Source: an uncultured Desulfobulbaceae bacterium (GTDB lineage Bacteria > Desulfobacterota > Desulfobulbia > Desulfobulbales > BM004). Taken from it: 64,000 bases of DNA. Each line of letters opens with the position of its first letter. The first letter of the stretch is position 1. The notes under the pieces were generated by a model. The model had not been told where the DNA came from, searched no databases, and saw only the letters and a program-made list of their open reading frames with translations. Shown here piece after piece: positions 52,994-62,034 of this stretch. Where the stretch lies: contig CAMYKS010000003.1 of assembly GCA_947259115.1 (NCBI GenBank), positions 1 to 64,000 of the forward strand, given 5' to 3'. Position numbers and translations under genes: made by a program.

Positions 52994-53536
52994 TCAACTG
53001 CTGTAATCCAGTACAACTTCGTCAGTGGCTGCTTCCTCAAGCAGAAGCACGTGAATGTGCTGATTGATGTCGACTTTTACCTCCATACCGGTAAAATCAG
53101 GCTGTACAGGCAGCTCCCGCCCCCCTCTGTCCACCAGAACAGCAAGCTGAATACTGCTGGGGCGGCCAAAATCCATTATTGCATCCAGTGCCGCCCGGAT
53201 AGTCCGGCCGGTATAGATTACATCATCAACCAGTATCAGGGTTTTTCCTTCCACTTCAAAGGAAATATCTGTTTTTTTGACAATTGGATTCTGGGACACC
53301 CTGCTCCAGTCATCCCGGTACAAGGTTATATCAAGGCTTCCTGCGGGAAGTTTTATCTTTTCACGTTCCTCTATAATGCGGTGAATGCGGTCTGCCAGAT
53401 ACACTCCGCCCGTGTGGATGCCCACAATGACCATATCTTCAACCCGCAGATTTCTCTCAAGGATCTGCAGGGCGATCCGATCGAGGGCCCGTTCTATATC
53501 CTGGGCCGACATTATTTCTTTTTTCTTACGAGTCAT
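52994..53536 (-). CDS. pyrR: PyrR regulator / uracil phosphoribosyltransferase
   Basis: PyrR binds pyr mRNA leaders in many bacteria and has weak uracil phosphoribosyltransferase activity. The 180-residue protein has the phosphoribosyltransferase PRPP loop TLILVDDVIYTGRTIRAALD, and VGIHTGGVYLADRI, SLDITLYRDDWSR and AVLVDRGGRELPVQPDF. I start at the ATG at 53536, preceded by GGAGG; the frame opens with a GTG at 53545. It overlaps the end of purN by 11 bases and is the last gene of the purH-purN-pyrR run. No PyrR-binding leader was recognised here. Confidence 0.93.
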   Translation of the reverse strand: MTRKKKEIMSAQDIERALDRIALQILERNLRVEDMVIVGIHTGGVYLADRIHRIIEEREKIKLPAGSLDITLYRDDWSRVSQNPIVKKTDISFEVEGKTLILVDDVIYTGRTIRAALDAIMDFGRPSSIQLAVLVDRGGRELPVQPDFTGMEVKVDINQHIHVLLLEEAATDEVVLDYSS

Positions 53537-54113
53537 TTGCGCCACGCCTCCAGAAAAAATCTATTCCTTTTTCATCCACAAGATTAATGGCTTCCGGGAA
53601 TGCAATGCATTCCATAGCAAAAACCCTGTCAGCTATTTCTTCAGGTGTATCATCATACTCCAACGGCACACATTTCTGCACAACAATTGGCCCCTCATCA
53701 TACCTGTTATTGGCAAAATGGACCGTGCAGCCACTCACCATAACACCCTTTGCCTTTACCGCCCGATGTACCCGCATACCGTAGAAACCGTCACCACAGA
53801 AAGCAGGTATCAGGGCAGGGTGGATATTCAATACGTTCCGTGCAAGCTCCGGGGGCGGCTCATAGAGTTTCAAGTAGCCTGCCAGGCATATGAGATTGAT
53901 GTCATGCTCCTTTAAAATGGCATTGATTGCCCCATTGCCCACAGCATGAAAGTTCGGGTAGCCGTATTTTTCGGCCTTCTGCAGCCCCAATACATCTTTG
54001 ACATTGGAAATTACAGCCTTGATCTCAGCCTTTAAACTGCCAGCCTGGATGTGTTCATGAAAATTATCCAGAGTCCTGCCGCTGCCGGACAACAGTACAG
54101 CCATTTTCTGCAT
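53526..54113 (-). CDS. purN: Phosphoribosylglycinamide formyltransferase PurN
   Basis: PurN transfers formyl from 10-formyl-THF to GAR in purine synthesis. The 195-residue protein has the N-terminal MAVLLSGSGRTLDNFHEHIQ, AVISNVKDVLGLQKAEKYGY, LICLAGYLKLYEP, LNIHPALIPAFCGDGFYGMR with the catalytic Asn/His, and GCTVHFANNRYDEGPIVVQK. Its start overlaps the purH stop as TAATG, so translation is coupled. Confidence 0.94.
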   Translation of the reverse strand: MQKMAVLLSGSGRTLDNFHEHIQAGSLKAEIKAVISNVKDVLGLQKAEKYGYPNFHAVGNGAINAILKEHDINLICLAGYLKLYEPPPELARNVLNIHPALIPAFCGDGFYGMRVHRAVKAKGVMVSGCTVHFANNRYDEGPIVVQKCVPLEYDDTPEEIADRVFAMECIAFPEAINLVDEKGIDFFWRRGANDS

Positions 54114-54736
54114 TACGCTTCTCCTGTAAAATGTGCATTTGTTGCAGCGTCAACCCCGGCCAGCCAATTTGCAATTGCAGTATCATAGGAGCTGGTGAGC
54201 TGGAATACTTTAACAGCAAGACGGAACCGGGTTGCCAGGGTTGTATTGCCATGCTCTTTTATTTCAGCAATGACCTGCGAATAATCGGCTGGATCGACAA
54301 TGACGGTGACATACTGGAAATTTTTGGCAGCAGCGCGGAGCATGGTTGGGCCGCCGATGTCAATATTTTCAATGGCATTGGCCACTGTACAGTTCTGGTC
54401 CTGGGTGGCCTTGTCAAAGGCATACAGGTTTACCGCAACCAGGTCTATCTGCTGTAGCCCATGGGCGGCCATCTGCTCTTCATGGGAGTCATTGCCCCGA
54501 AGATATAAAATGCCGCCATGAACTTTGGGATGCAGGGTCTTGACACGGCCATCCAGCATTTCGGGGAAACCCGTGAATTCAGAAACATCCTTGACCGCAA
54601 TACCATGTTCCCTCATTTTCTTGGCCGTACCTCCCGTTGACAGGATCTCAATGCCAAGATCCTGAAGTTTTCCGGCAAAATCTTCTATTCCTGACTTATC
54701 TGTCAGGCTGATTAACGCTCTCTGCATTGTACTCAT
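54113..54736 (-). CDS. purH: IMP cyclohydrolase (N-terminal half of PurH only)
   Basis: This 207-residue protein corresponds to the MGS-like IMP cyclohydrolase domain of PurH: RALISLTDKSGIEDFAGKLQ, EILSTGGTAKKMREHGI, PEMLDGRVKTLHPKVHGGIL, DLVAVNLYAF and NIDIGGPTMLRAAAKNFQYV. A normal PurH is about 520 residues with an AICAR formyltransferase domain after it; here the frame ends cleanly and runs into purN. The formyltransferase is probably elsewhere in the genome, as in organisms with split enzymes. It is the first gene of purH-purN-pyrR. Confidence 0.92.
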   Translation of the reverse strand: MSTMQRALISLTDKSGIEDFAGKLQDLGIEILSTGGTAKKMREHGIAVKDVSEFTGFPEMLDGRVKTLHPKVHGGILYLRGNDSHEEQMAAHGLQQIDLVAVNLYAFDKATQDQNCTVANAIENIDIGGPTMLRAAAKNFQYVTVIVDPADYSQVIAEIKEHGNTTLATRFRLAVKVFQLTSSYDTAIANWLAGVDAATNAHFTGEA

Positions 54737-54845
54737 TGTTTCTCCTCTCAGTTAGTTAATGGTCGTAAATTATATGGAATACCTTTATTTACATGATTGT
54801 ATTATTTCAGCCTTGGCCTTTTGCCTTCAGCCTTTCATCTTTGCT

Positions 54846-55235
54846 TCAATCCTTGCGGGTGAAACTTCTAATCTTTCTGCGGGCCCTTTTATCGGGGCGT
54901 TTCATCGGTCCATACATCCTGTCGGCAGCTTCGAACCGCTTTTGCTCACTTGTCTCTTCACGGAGTTTGATACTGGCCTCTGTCTCCTCATACAGCAACT
55001 GGGCCTCCCTGGCGGGCCTCCTCTTATCTGATATCCCCTGGACTATTACTACAAACTCAACTTCGCCGCGTCGAATACGTAACTCATCACCGGTTTGCAC
55101 GATTCTCGCAGGTTTTATTCTGGCCCCGTTAATATGAACCTTGCCCCCTGCAACCGCCTGCGCTGCCATGGAACGGGTTTTGAAAAATCTCGCCGCCCAA
55201 AGCCATTTGTCAATTCGTACTTTATCTTCAGCCAT
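54846..55235 (-). CDS. S4-domain RNA-binding protein (Hsp15-like)
   Basis: This 129-residue protein starts with an S4 domain: VRIDKWLWAARFFKTRSMAA, QAVAGGKVHINGARIKPARI and VQTGDELRIRRGEVEFVVIV, then a basic C-terminal tail. This is the HslR/Hsp15 layout; Hsp15 rescues stalled 50S subunits with nascent chains after heat shock. It lies upstream of purH on the same strand, 109 bases away. Confidence 0.9.
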   Translation of the reverse strand: MAEDKVRIDKWLWAARFFKTRSMAAQAVAGGKVHINGARIKPARIVQTGDELRIRRGEVEFVVIVQGISDKRRPAREAQLLYEETEASIKLREETSEQKRFEAADRMYGPMKRPDKRARRKIRSFTRKD

Positions 55236-55475
55236 TTCAAGTTATTCGATGCTGCAATAAAAAAATAAAATGTATATCTACCCCAAAAACTTCCGCCCCT
55301 GCCACATAAAAATTAAAAAAGTTTATGGAAGTAAGTCAGTAGAATTTTTACTAACTTTTTGACATTGCTCCATTATAATGGCAAAATGGGTCTGCATGGT
55401 AAACACCTTTGATGCCAGGAGCGCAATTTTCCCTTTCTTCATTAAGTCCACCTTCAATACAAAAAGGAACAGGCC

Positions 55476-56609
55476 ATGGCCACAGACAATCTTATTTTTC
55501 TCGAAGTACTCGAATGGTTTGACGAGACCGGCAAGGAACTTGTGCACCGAATTCCTGAAAAGGGTTCAGGAGAAATCAAGTTTGGCGCGCAACTCATAGT
55601 CCGTGACAGCCAGGCTGCTGTCTTTTTCTATAAGGGACGGGCCTGTGATGCTTATGGGCCGGGGCGCCATACCCTTACCACTGCCAACATTCCCATTCTC
55701 ACCAAAATTCTTTCAGTGCCGTGGGCCATGACCAGTCCCTTACGGGCCGAAGTCTATTTTGCCAACATGAAGATATTCCCCAACCTCAAGTGGGGCACCC
55801 GTGACCCGGTGGCTTTCAAGGATTCGGAACTTGGGCTCATTCGGCTCCGGGCCCATGGGGTGTTCAATATCCAGATTGTACAGCCTGTGCTTTTCATCAA
55901 TACCCTGGTCGGCACCATGCACAGATTCAGCACTGAAGAGATCGAAGAATATCTCAAGCGGGTTATTGTCTCACGTTTCAATGATTACCTTGGGGAGAAG
56001 CTCGATTCCATCATCAACCTCCCCGGACGCTATGACGAAATTTCTGAGGGGTTGAAGAAAAAACTCCAGGAGGATTTCAGCCATTTCGGTCTCGGCTTGA
56101 GCCAACTGTATATAACATCCATCACTCCCCCTTCGGAGGTACAGAAAACCATCGATGACAAAAGCAGGCTGGGTGTTATAACCGACCTTGACCGCTTGGT
56201 TAAATTAAAAGCGGCGGCAGCCATGGAAAAGGCATCTGAATCAACAGGCGAAGCAGGTTCCGGCCTTGGTATGGGACTTGGCTTCATGATGCCGTCAATG
56301 TTCGCCCAGTCCATGCAGCCTGCAGGTTCTGTTGCCGGAGAGATTTCGCAAAACCAGTGCCCTGAATGTAAACTTACCATACCTGCTGATGCCAGGTTCT
56401 GCACCCATTGCGGCCATCAGCAGGTGATTTTGCAGCAATGCCAGAATTGCGGTAAGAATCTCACCCCTAAGGCTAAATTCTGTTCAAAATGCGGCAAACC
56501 AGCTGACATAAAACCCGAACCCGTTATCTGCAACTCCTGCCGGGCTGAGAACTTACCGGGTGCAAAATTCTGCAACCAGTGCGGCGAACAGGTATCAACG
56601 GGTGCATAA
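55476..56609 (+). CDS. SPFH-domain protein with C-terminal zinc ribbons
   Basis: This 377-residue protein has an SPFH/Band-7 domain (residues about 20-250): ELVHRIPEKGSGEIKFGAQL, AAVFFYKGRACDAYGPGRHT, IGLFNIQ-like VFNIQIVQPVLFINTLVGTM, and an amphipathic helical section ending in AAAMEKASE. The end carries three zinc ribbons: CPECKLTIPADARFCTHCG, CQNCGKNLTPKAKFCSKCG and CNSCRAENLPGAKFCNQCG. The layout is that of YdjI/virion-core-like SPFH proteins, which scaffold membranes. AGGA precedes the ATG. The next gene, 9 bases later, is another zinc-ribbon protein, and the two are probably partners. Confidence 0.88.
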   Translation: MATDNLIFLEVLEWFDETGKELVHRIPEKGSGEIKFGAQLIVRDSQAAVFFYKGRACDAYGPGRHTLTTANIPILTKILSVPWAMTSPLRAEVYFANMKIFPNLKWGTRDPVAFKDSELGLIRLRAHGVFNIQIVQPVLFINTLVGTMHRFSTEEIEEYLKRVIVSRFNDYLGEKLDSIINLPGRYDEISEGLKKKLQEDFSHFGLGLSQLYITSITPPSEVQKTIDDKSRLGVITDLDRLVKLKAAAAMEKASESTGEAGSGLGMGLGFMMPSMFAQSMQPAGSVAGEISQNQCPECKLTIPADARFCTHCGHQQVILQQCQNCGKNLTPKAKFCSKCGKPADIKPEPVICNSCRAENLPGAKFCNQCGEQVSTGA

Positions 56610-56618
56610 CAGAGCACC

Positions 56619-57845
56619 ATGTCCCTCAGCGTAGAACAGGACTGCCCTCAATGCGCAGGTTCCCTTGAGTTGGAAGAGACGGACAGGTTGCTGCGCTGCA
56701 GCTTCTGCAATGTGCAAAGCTTCCTCGGCAACACCGGCCCGCTGCATTTCATCCTGCCACGCAGACAACCCGACCCTTTTACGATTTATGCGCCATACCT
56801 CCGTTTCAAGGGTACAATATACAGCTGTCTGCACAACAGGATTGAACATCGGTTTGCCGATATATCGATACGGGGTGTCAAGCTCTCATTTCTGCCCATA
56901 TCCCTCGGGCTTCGGCCCCAGGCCATGAAGATGCGCTTTGCGACCCCCGGGTTTCCAGGCTCTTTTTTAAAAAAAGCAACACATGGAGATGATATCCTGA
57001 AGCGGGCTGCAAAAAACCTGCATATCCGTGATGAAGAAATCCTGCATCAGGCCTTTATAGGTGATGCGCTTAATATCATCTACCTGCCCTTATCCATCAG
57101 GGATGAAGCAATAATAGACGGTATTCTGGAAAGCCCCCTGTGCCAAATTCCTGATGGCTCAACCCCTTTTGCCGATTCAGGAATAGAGAGCTACGCCTGG
57201 AAGCCCTTCTTTCTTTCTGCGCTCTGCCCGCAATGCGGCTGGAACCTTGAGGGTGAACCTGACTCCGTGGTGCTCTTCTGCTCCAACTGCAACACGGCCT
57301 GGCAGGCCGGAGGCAACAGGTTCTCAGAAGTCAGGGTGAAGGTCACTCCCACGACTGATAAAGAAGCTCTCTTCATACCCTTCTGGAAATTTCAGGTTAA
57401 GGCAAAGGGAATCAAGCTCGATACATTTGCCGATTACATCCGCATGACCAACCAGGCCTTGGTCATACAACCGGAATGGGAGGAGATGGAACTTTATTTT
57501 GTCAGCCCCGCCTTCAAAGTCAGGCCCAATGACTTCCTGCGTCTCGGCACCCAGATGACCATCAGTCAGAGATATACTTTGGACTCCAGTGAGTCCATCC
57601 CTGCAAAGAATCTGCACCCTGTCACTTTAGCGCACAGCGATGCAGCAAAAAGCCTGAAAACAATCCTGGCCAACTCTGCTGTCTCCCGGGCCAGTGTTTT
57701 TCCCCTTCTTCCTGAAATTGAATTTGAGATAAAAGAGTATTTCCTGCAGTATCTGCCCTTTGAAAAAACGTCCCATGAGCTGCGCCAGATAAAACTGGGG
57801 GTTACGATTAATCAGCGGGTACTCGGCTACGGCCGAAGCCTTTAA
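56619..57845 (+). CDS. Zinc-ribbon protein linked to the SPFH gene
   Basis: This 408-residue protein begins with a zinc ribbon (DCPQCAGSLELEETDRLLRC, then SFC) and has a second one in the middle (ALCPQCGWNLEGEPDSVVLF, then CSNC). The remaining parts read as beta-rich domains (HFILPRRQPDPFTIYAPYLR; FIPFWKFQVKAKGIKLDTFA). The family is not one I can name, but ribbon-plus-transport-to-membrane proteins are often paired with YdjI-type SPFH genes. It starts 9 bases after that gene, so is likely co-translated. Confidence 0.75.
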   Translation: MSLSVEQDCPQCAGSLELEETDRLLRCSFCNVQSFLGNTGPLHFILPRRQPDPFTIYAPYLRFKGTIYSCLHNRIEHRFADISIRGVKLSFLPISLGLRPQAMKMRFATPGFPGSFLKKATHGDDILKRAAKNLHIRDEEILHQAFIGDALNIIYLPLSIRDEAIIDGILESPLCQIPDGSTPFADSGIESYAWKPFFLSALCPQCGWNLEGEPDSVVLFCSNCNTAWQAGGNRFSEVRVKVTPTTDKEALFIPFWKFQVKAKGIKLDTFADYIRMTNQALVIQPEWEEMELYFVSPAFKVRPNDFLRLGTQMTISQRYTLDSSESIPAKNLHPVTLAHSDAAKSLKTILANSAVSRASVFPLLPEIEFEIKEYFLQYLPFEKTSHELRQIKLGVTINQRVLGYGRSL

Positions 57846-57872
57846 CCCATGTTGCGATAAGTAGTTTTTTAC

Positions 57873-58580
57873 TTACCAGAAATTCCAATTGCCGGTTTTA
57901 AAAACATATAAGGCAAGGGCAATATTCGTAACGGAATGGGCGACGATACAAGCTATAAGGTCTTTTCGAAAAATCCAGAGCCAGGCCATAAGTGCTCCGA
58001 ACGCAATGGAGGCGGGCCATTCCTGCAAATGATGACCAAAGGTAAAGGCTGCAGTAGAGATGACAACTGCAGCCCATGACCAGGCTCCAGGTGCTACATT
58101 ATTGATAGACCTGTCATCCATTGCAACATGCAGAGGTTCATTTTTCCTTTTTTTCCTGGCATCATCCCATTGCAGGGCAAAACGTAAAATAAAACCCCGC
58201 ATCAGAATTTCTTCAAAAACAGGCACTAAAAATCCAGCAGAAAGTAATCTCAAAATAAAAGCACTACCAGACCAGGGTTGATTGTCTTTCAGTTGAACAA
58301 AGGGACTGAGAAATACAATCCAGATAAACGCACCCAGCAAACCTGCGCCAATGCCGAATCCAATAGAAACAAGAGGAGATTGCGGACCTCTGATAGGAAT
58401 GTACCAGCGCCAGGCCCAGACAAGTAATAAAGTAACAATGATTATACGCAGTATATAATTAACTTCTATGGAAATATAACTTGCAGGAATTGAAGCGATT
58501 GACACATAGGCAAAAAATGGCGCAAAGTATGGTACGATAAGACTACGGTTGGGATTCATCTTTTGTATCATGCTCATCAC
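57873..58580 (-). CDS. CPBP-family intramembrane protease (PEP-CTERM-associated type)
   Basis: This 235-residue protein has about seven transmembrane helices and the CAAX-protease motifs FLVPVFEEILMRGFILRFAL (EExxxR), AFTFGHHLQEWPASIAFG (HxxxxP-like) and CIVAHSVTNIALALYV. Its ending, YVFKTGNWNFW, and the layout resemble the CAAX-protease-related family (TIGR03008) that accompanies exosortase/PEP-CTERM systems. Two PEP-CTERM proteins are in this window. Its start overlaps the small gene at 58543 by 38 bases, or less if an internal ATG (58571 or 58559) is used. Confidence 0.82.
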   Translation of the reverse strand: MMSMIQKMNPNRSLIVPYFAPFFAYVSIASIPASYISIEVNYILRIIIVTLLLVWAWRWYIPIRGPQSPLVSIGFGIGAGLLGAFIWIVFLSPFVQLKDNQPWSGSAFILRLLSAGFLVPVFEEILMRGFILRFALQWDDARKKRKNEPLHVAMDDRSINNVAPGAWSWAAVVISTAAFTFGHHLQEWPASIAFGALMAWLWIFRKDLIACIVAHSVTNIALALYVFKTGNWNFW

Positions 58581-58818
58581 TGGTTGTTTCTGAGCTCTCT
58601 GCCTTATTGTTTCTCCAGGTGCGAATGAAATCTATTATAGCCCAGGGCAACAAAATAACGCTGCCAACCCTGTTAAATAGTAGATGTTCCTGCATGTCGG
58701 GATCAGATGTAAACCATCCGTCATAAACGAACCACAGACCAAAAAGTGCTAATAATGTGGGGAACACATAGGGCCCGATTTCCGGTGGGGGAATTTGTTC
58801 TTTTTTGTTGTCAGACAT
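58543..58818 (-). CDS. Small two-helix membrane protein
   Basis: This 91-residue protein has two hydrophobic stretches (PYVFPTLLALFGLWFVYDGW and RVGSVILLPWAIIDFIRTWR) and a polar acidic tail rich in E, S, D and T. AGGAGA precedes its ATG. It overlaps the CPBP protease downstream and the two are almost certainly coupled. No family is recognised; it could be a helper of the protease. Confidence 0.65.
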   Translation of the reverse strand: MSDNKKEQIPPPEIGPYVFPTLLALFGLWFVYDGWFTSDPDMQEHLLFNRVGSVILLPWAIIDFIRTWRNNKAESSETTSDEHDTKDESQP

Positions 58819-59090
58819 TCTCCTGCTCTTTAGATAAACTTTTTAAATATCCTGTTTGAAACTTCATAATAAAAATGTGAAATACTAAATAGTACACATA
58901 TTGATAGTACGAACCTTTTTGTTTACCTCAAAGGAGTTGCTTTAACAATAAAGAAAAGGACTCCTCCTTAAGAAAAATAATCGACTCGAAAGAAAGTGTC
59001 CAGTATTACTCCACCACTGCATCCAGACATGTGCCTGTTTGATAATATCAACGAACCATTGTTCTCCCTGGTCACTTTTCAGGGCAAGGT

Positions 59091-60164
59091 TTAACTGTCC
59101 CGTTCATCAAGCAGCTGCTTGAGGATGAGTGACAATTTAGCCGGGTTGGTGTCCATCTTTGCCATACACCTGTGGGCACCGGCATCCAGAATTTCTCGTT
59201 GGACGGAAGAATCGGTTAAGACGGAAAGAACCACTCTGATTATTACATCATAGTCCGGATTCTCCTTAATTTTTGCAAGCAGTTCCTTGCAGTTGAATAT
59301 TGTTTCCTGCCATTCCAAAACCATGGCATCCGGATGTTCTTCCTCCAGAATCCGGAAAACCTCGTCAGCACTTGTGGCCTGCAGGACATAAAAACCGTCA
59401 AGCACCAGCTTGCTTTTATTAATATTGCGTGCCGTATCCGTGCCGCCCACCAGGAGGATCTTCTTCCTGCCTTCCAACTCTTGGTCAGCAGCCCCATCAA
59501 GCTCGTTGATAAGTTTATTGATGCCAGTTTTCTGCTTGTCGTCAAGATCGACAAACTGCAATCCCATACCAATGCCGCGATGATTATGCTTCACCTTGGC
59601 TTGGACTACCAGATCATAGCTTCCCTCAAAGGTGGGGATACCGACCTCAACAATAACCCCATCCTCAAAAGAACGGCCGGTGTGCAAAAAGAGTCCATCT
59701 TCGCTGATATCCAAGGCTTCCACCATGATCTGGTTATTGACCATGACCCTTTGTTTAAATTTAACCCGCTTGAAATCTCTGGAATCACTCCCCTCTGCAG
59801 CAGGTTCTTCTTTCTTCCTGTTTTCAGCAACAGGTTCGGTTTTCTTCCCAACTTCTTCAGAATGTTCATCCTGATCATCATCTGCAAAACCCATTTCTAA
59901 TTCAAACTTCCTGGCCAGATCCAGAAGTTCTGCGCCGGGATCCTCCACATTTATCACAGTTTTTTGTTCCGGTTTATTTGCTGGTTGGGAGGGAGACACC
60001 TCCTTTACGGAGTATATCTCATGTGGGGAGCTTGGTTTATTGATACGCAGAACTGACTTACAGCCTGGACACTTGAACTTAGCCACTGCCGATGGAATTT
60101 TGTCCGGATCAAATTTTAGTTTTGCCCTACATTTCGGGCATACAACTTTCATTTTGGGGGCCAT
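59091..60164 (-). CDS. Zinc-ribbon / PilZ / pseudo-receiver protein
   Basis: This 357-residue protein has three parts: an MJ0042-type zinc ribbon (MKVVCPKCRAKLKFDPDKIP, then KCPGCKSVLRI), a PilZ domain (residues about 135-225: RDFKRVKFKQRVMVNNQIMV, DISEDGLFLHTG, VKHNHRGIGMGLQFVDL) that usually binds c-di-GMP, and a C-terminal receiver-like domain (GRKKILLVGGTDTARNINKS). The Asp that receives phosphate is replaced: the strand reads DAMVLEWQE. It is therefore a pseudo-receiver, and control may be by c-di-GMP instead. GGAG precedes the ATG. Confidence 0.82.
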   Translation of the reverse strand: MAPKMKVVCPKCRAKLKFDPDKIPSAVAKFKCPGCKSVLRINKPSSPHEIYSVKEVSPSQPANKPEQKTVINVEDPGAELLDLARKFELEMGFADDDQDEHSEEVGKKTEPVAENRKKEEPAAEGSDSRDFKRVKFKQRVMVNNQIMVEALDISEDGLFLHTGRSFEDGVIVEVGIPTFEGSYDLVVQAKVKHNHRGIGMGLQFVDLDDKQKTGINKLINELDGAADQELEGRKKILLVGGTDTARNINKSKLVLDGFYVLQATSADEVFRILEEEHPDAMVLEWQETIFNCKELLAKIKENPDYDVIIRVVLSVLTDSSVQREILDAGAHRCMAKMDTNPAKLSLILKQLLDERDS

Positions 60165-60363
60165 GACTTACTCCACTGTTCTGATATTCAATGCAAATTG
60201 AACCGGCTGACAAATGAACATATCATTAAATATCACATTAACAAAAAACTGTTCAAATATATACTAATGATGTCTAATGAAGTAAAAATATGCTTACCTT
60301 GAGAGCAGCAGTTCTTATTTTACTGTTTTATCGTCATTTTTTTAAAAATATCTTTAACAAATT

Positions 60364-60750
60364 ATGAGAATTAATAACATTGACCATCTTGTTATTACAG
60401 TACATAATCTTGATGAGACAGTTGCATTTTATACCAGGGTTCTAGGCATGGAAGCTGTATCTTTTGCCGAGGGGCGACAGGCGCTCGTATTTGGTGCCCA
60501 GAAAATAAATCTGCATAAAGCCGGGGAGGAAATCCGGCCCCATGCCCAGAATGCCATACCCGGTTCAGCCGATCTCTGCTTTATTACCGAGACACCCATG
60601 CAACAGGTTATGTCGCATTTGGCCTTCTGCAATGTAACGATCCTTGAGGGACCGGTAAACAGAAGCGGAGCGACCGGCCCCCTGCTCTCTGTTTATATAA
60701 ATGACCCGGATAACAACCTCATCGAAATCTCCAACCTGGTTAACGAATAG
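60364..60750 (+). CDS. VOC-family (glyoxalase-like) protein
   Basis: This 128-residue protein has the vicinal-oxygen-chelate fold in two beta-alpha-beta3 halves: INNIDHLVITVHNLDETVAF, YTRVLGMEAVSFAEGRQALV, and a metal-binding Glu in LLSVYINDPDNNLIEISNLV. It is similar to small VOC proteins related to fosfomycin-resistance and glyoxalase enzymes, but no resistance is implied. It precedes the YchF-like gene by about 100 bases. Confidence 0.85.
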   Translation: MRINNIDHLVITVHNLDETVAFYTRVLGMEAVSFAEGRQALVFGAQKINLHKAGEEIRPHAQNAIPGSADLCFITETPMQQVMSHLAFCNVTILEGPVNRSGATGPLLSVYINDPDNNLIEISNLVNE

Positions 60751-60851
60751 CGGTGCTAAAACCATGTTCCATGGTTGACACCTCTTTACCAAATCAGTAT
60801 AAGGGGTGCCCCAATACTTTGAATCAGCTTGCATCTTAAGGATAATTACTC

Positions 60852-61889
60852 ATGAAACTTGGAATAATCGGACTGCCCGGCGCCGGCAAATCAACTCTGT
60901 TTGAGGCCCTGACCAAAATAGTAATGGATGAGGCTTCCCGTAAGCCTGAAGACCGCCTGGGAACCATCAAGGTCCCTGATGAAAGGGTTGACCGACTAAG
61001 CTCCATGTTTAACCCCAAAAAGACCATCTTCGCCCAGATAGAATACCTGCTGCCTTATATACCCATGCAGAAACCGGGACACAAAGCAGATGAAACTGCC
61101 TGGACAACGGTGAGGACCTGCGATGCCCTGATCCATGTTGTGCGTAACTTCAAGGGATTTGGGGAAGAACCTGCAACACCCCTGGACGATTTTTCCAGGA
61201 TAAATGAAGAAATGATCTTTGCAGATCTGCTGGTTGTAGAAAAACGTCTTGAACGTACAGAGCTGGACCAGAAAAGAGGCAAGAAAACTGATCCTGAAGA
61301 ACTCAGATTACTGACGGAATGTAAGGAGGTGCTTGAAAATGACACCCCCCTGCGGCATAATCCTGTATTGGCGGCAGCACCCCAACTCAAAGGGTTTACG
61401 TTTCTTTCCGGCAAACCAATGCTGATTCTCTTTAACAACGAAGATGATGATGAAGTGCTGCCTGAGATCGGCGATGTTTTAGCAGCTGAAAATTATCTTT
61501 CTATCCGCGGCAGACTGGAACATGAGTTGGCACAGATGGATGCGGATGAGGCCAAAGAATATCTGGAGGAATTTAATATTACAACCTCGGCCATGGACAG
61601 GATGATTTCCCTTTCTTATGAATTACTGGGTTTAGTTTCTTTCTTTACAGTTGGTCCTGATGAGGTCCGTGCCTGGACCATTAAGAAAGACACCCTGGCC
61701 GTTGACGCTGCCGAAGTTATCCACTCAGACATCAAAAAGGGATTCATCCGCGCAGAAGTCGTGGCCTATAACGATCTTATGGACGCCGGTTCATACAAGG
61801 ATGCGCGCCAGAAGGGCACGGTCCGGCTGGAGGGCAAGACCTATCCCGTAGAGGATGGCGATATCATAGAATTCAGGTTTAATGTTTGA
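60852..61889 (+). CDS. YchF-like (Obg family) GTPase/ATPase with TGS domain
   Basis: This 345-residue protein has the P-loop LGIIGLPGAGKSTLFEALT, then RLGTIKVPDERVDRLSSMFN, the TVRTCDALIHVVRNF switch region, and a C-terminal TGS-like domain (DIKKGFIRAEVVAYNDLMDA, KTYPVEDGDIIEFRFNV). The N-terminal and C-terminal parts match the YchF/OLA1 group. YchF binds ATP rather than GTP and acts at ribosomes in stress; the nucleotide here depends on the N/T-K-x-D/E equivalent, which reads LFNNEDDD. The chain is slightly shorter than typical YchF (about 363). Confidence 0.85.
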   Translation: MKLGIIGLPGAGKSTLFEALTKIVMDEASRKPEDRLGTIKVPDERVDRLSSMFNPKKTIFAQIEYLLPYIPMQKPGHKADETAWTTVRTCDALIHVVRNFKGFGEEPATPLDDFSRINEEMIFADLLVVEKRLERTELDQKRGKKTDPEELRLLTECKEVLENDTPLRHNPVLAAAPQLKGFTFLSGKPMLILFNNEDDDEVLPEIGDVLAAENYLSIRGRLEHELAQMDADEAKEYLEEFNITTSAMDRMISLSYELLGLVSFFTVGPDEVRAWTIKKDTLAVDAAEVIHSDIKKGFIRAEVVAYNDLMDAGSYKDARQKGTVRLEGKTYPVEDGDIIEFRFNV

Positions 61890-62034
61890 GGCTGGAGGCT
61901 GGAGAAATGGTTTGGCTTTATTAAAGTAGCTATTTCTGGTGGCCCTAATAAGGTTAAAGAGCAGACCCTAAAGGGTACTTACCTGAGGGGTATAAACTCT
62001 GACCCCGCCTTTCTGTAATTTATATATATAATAA

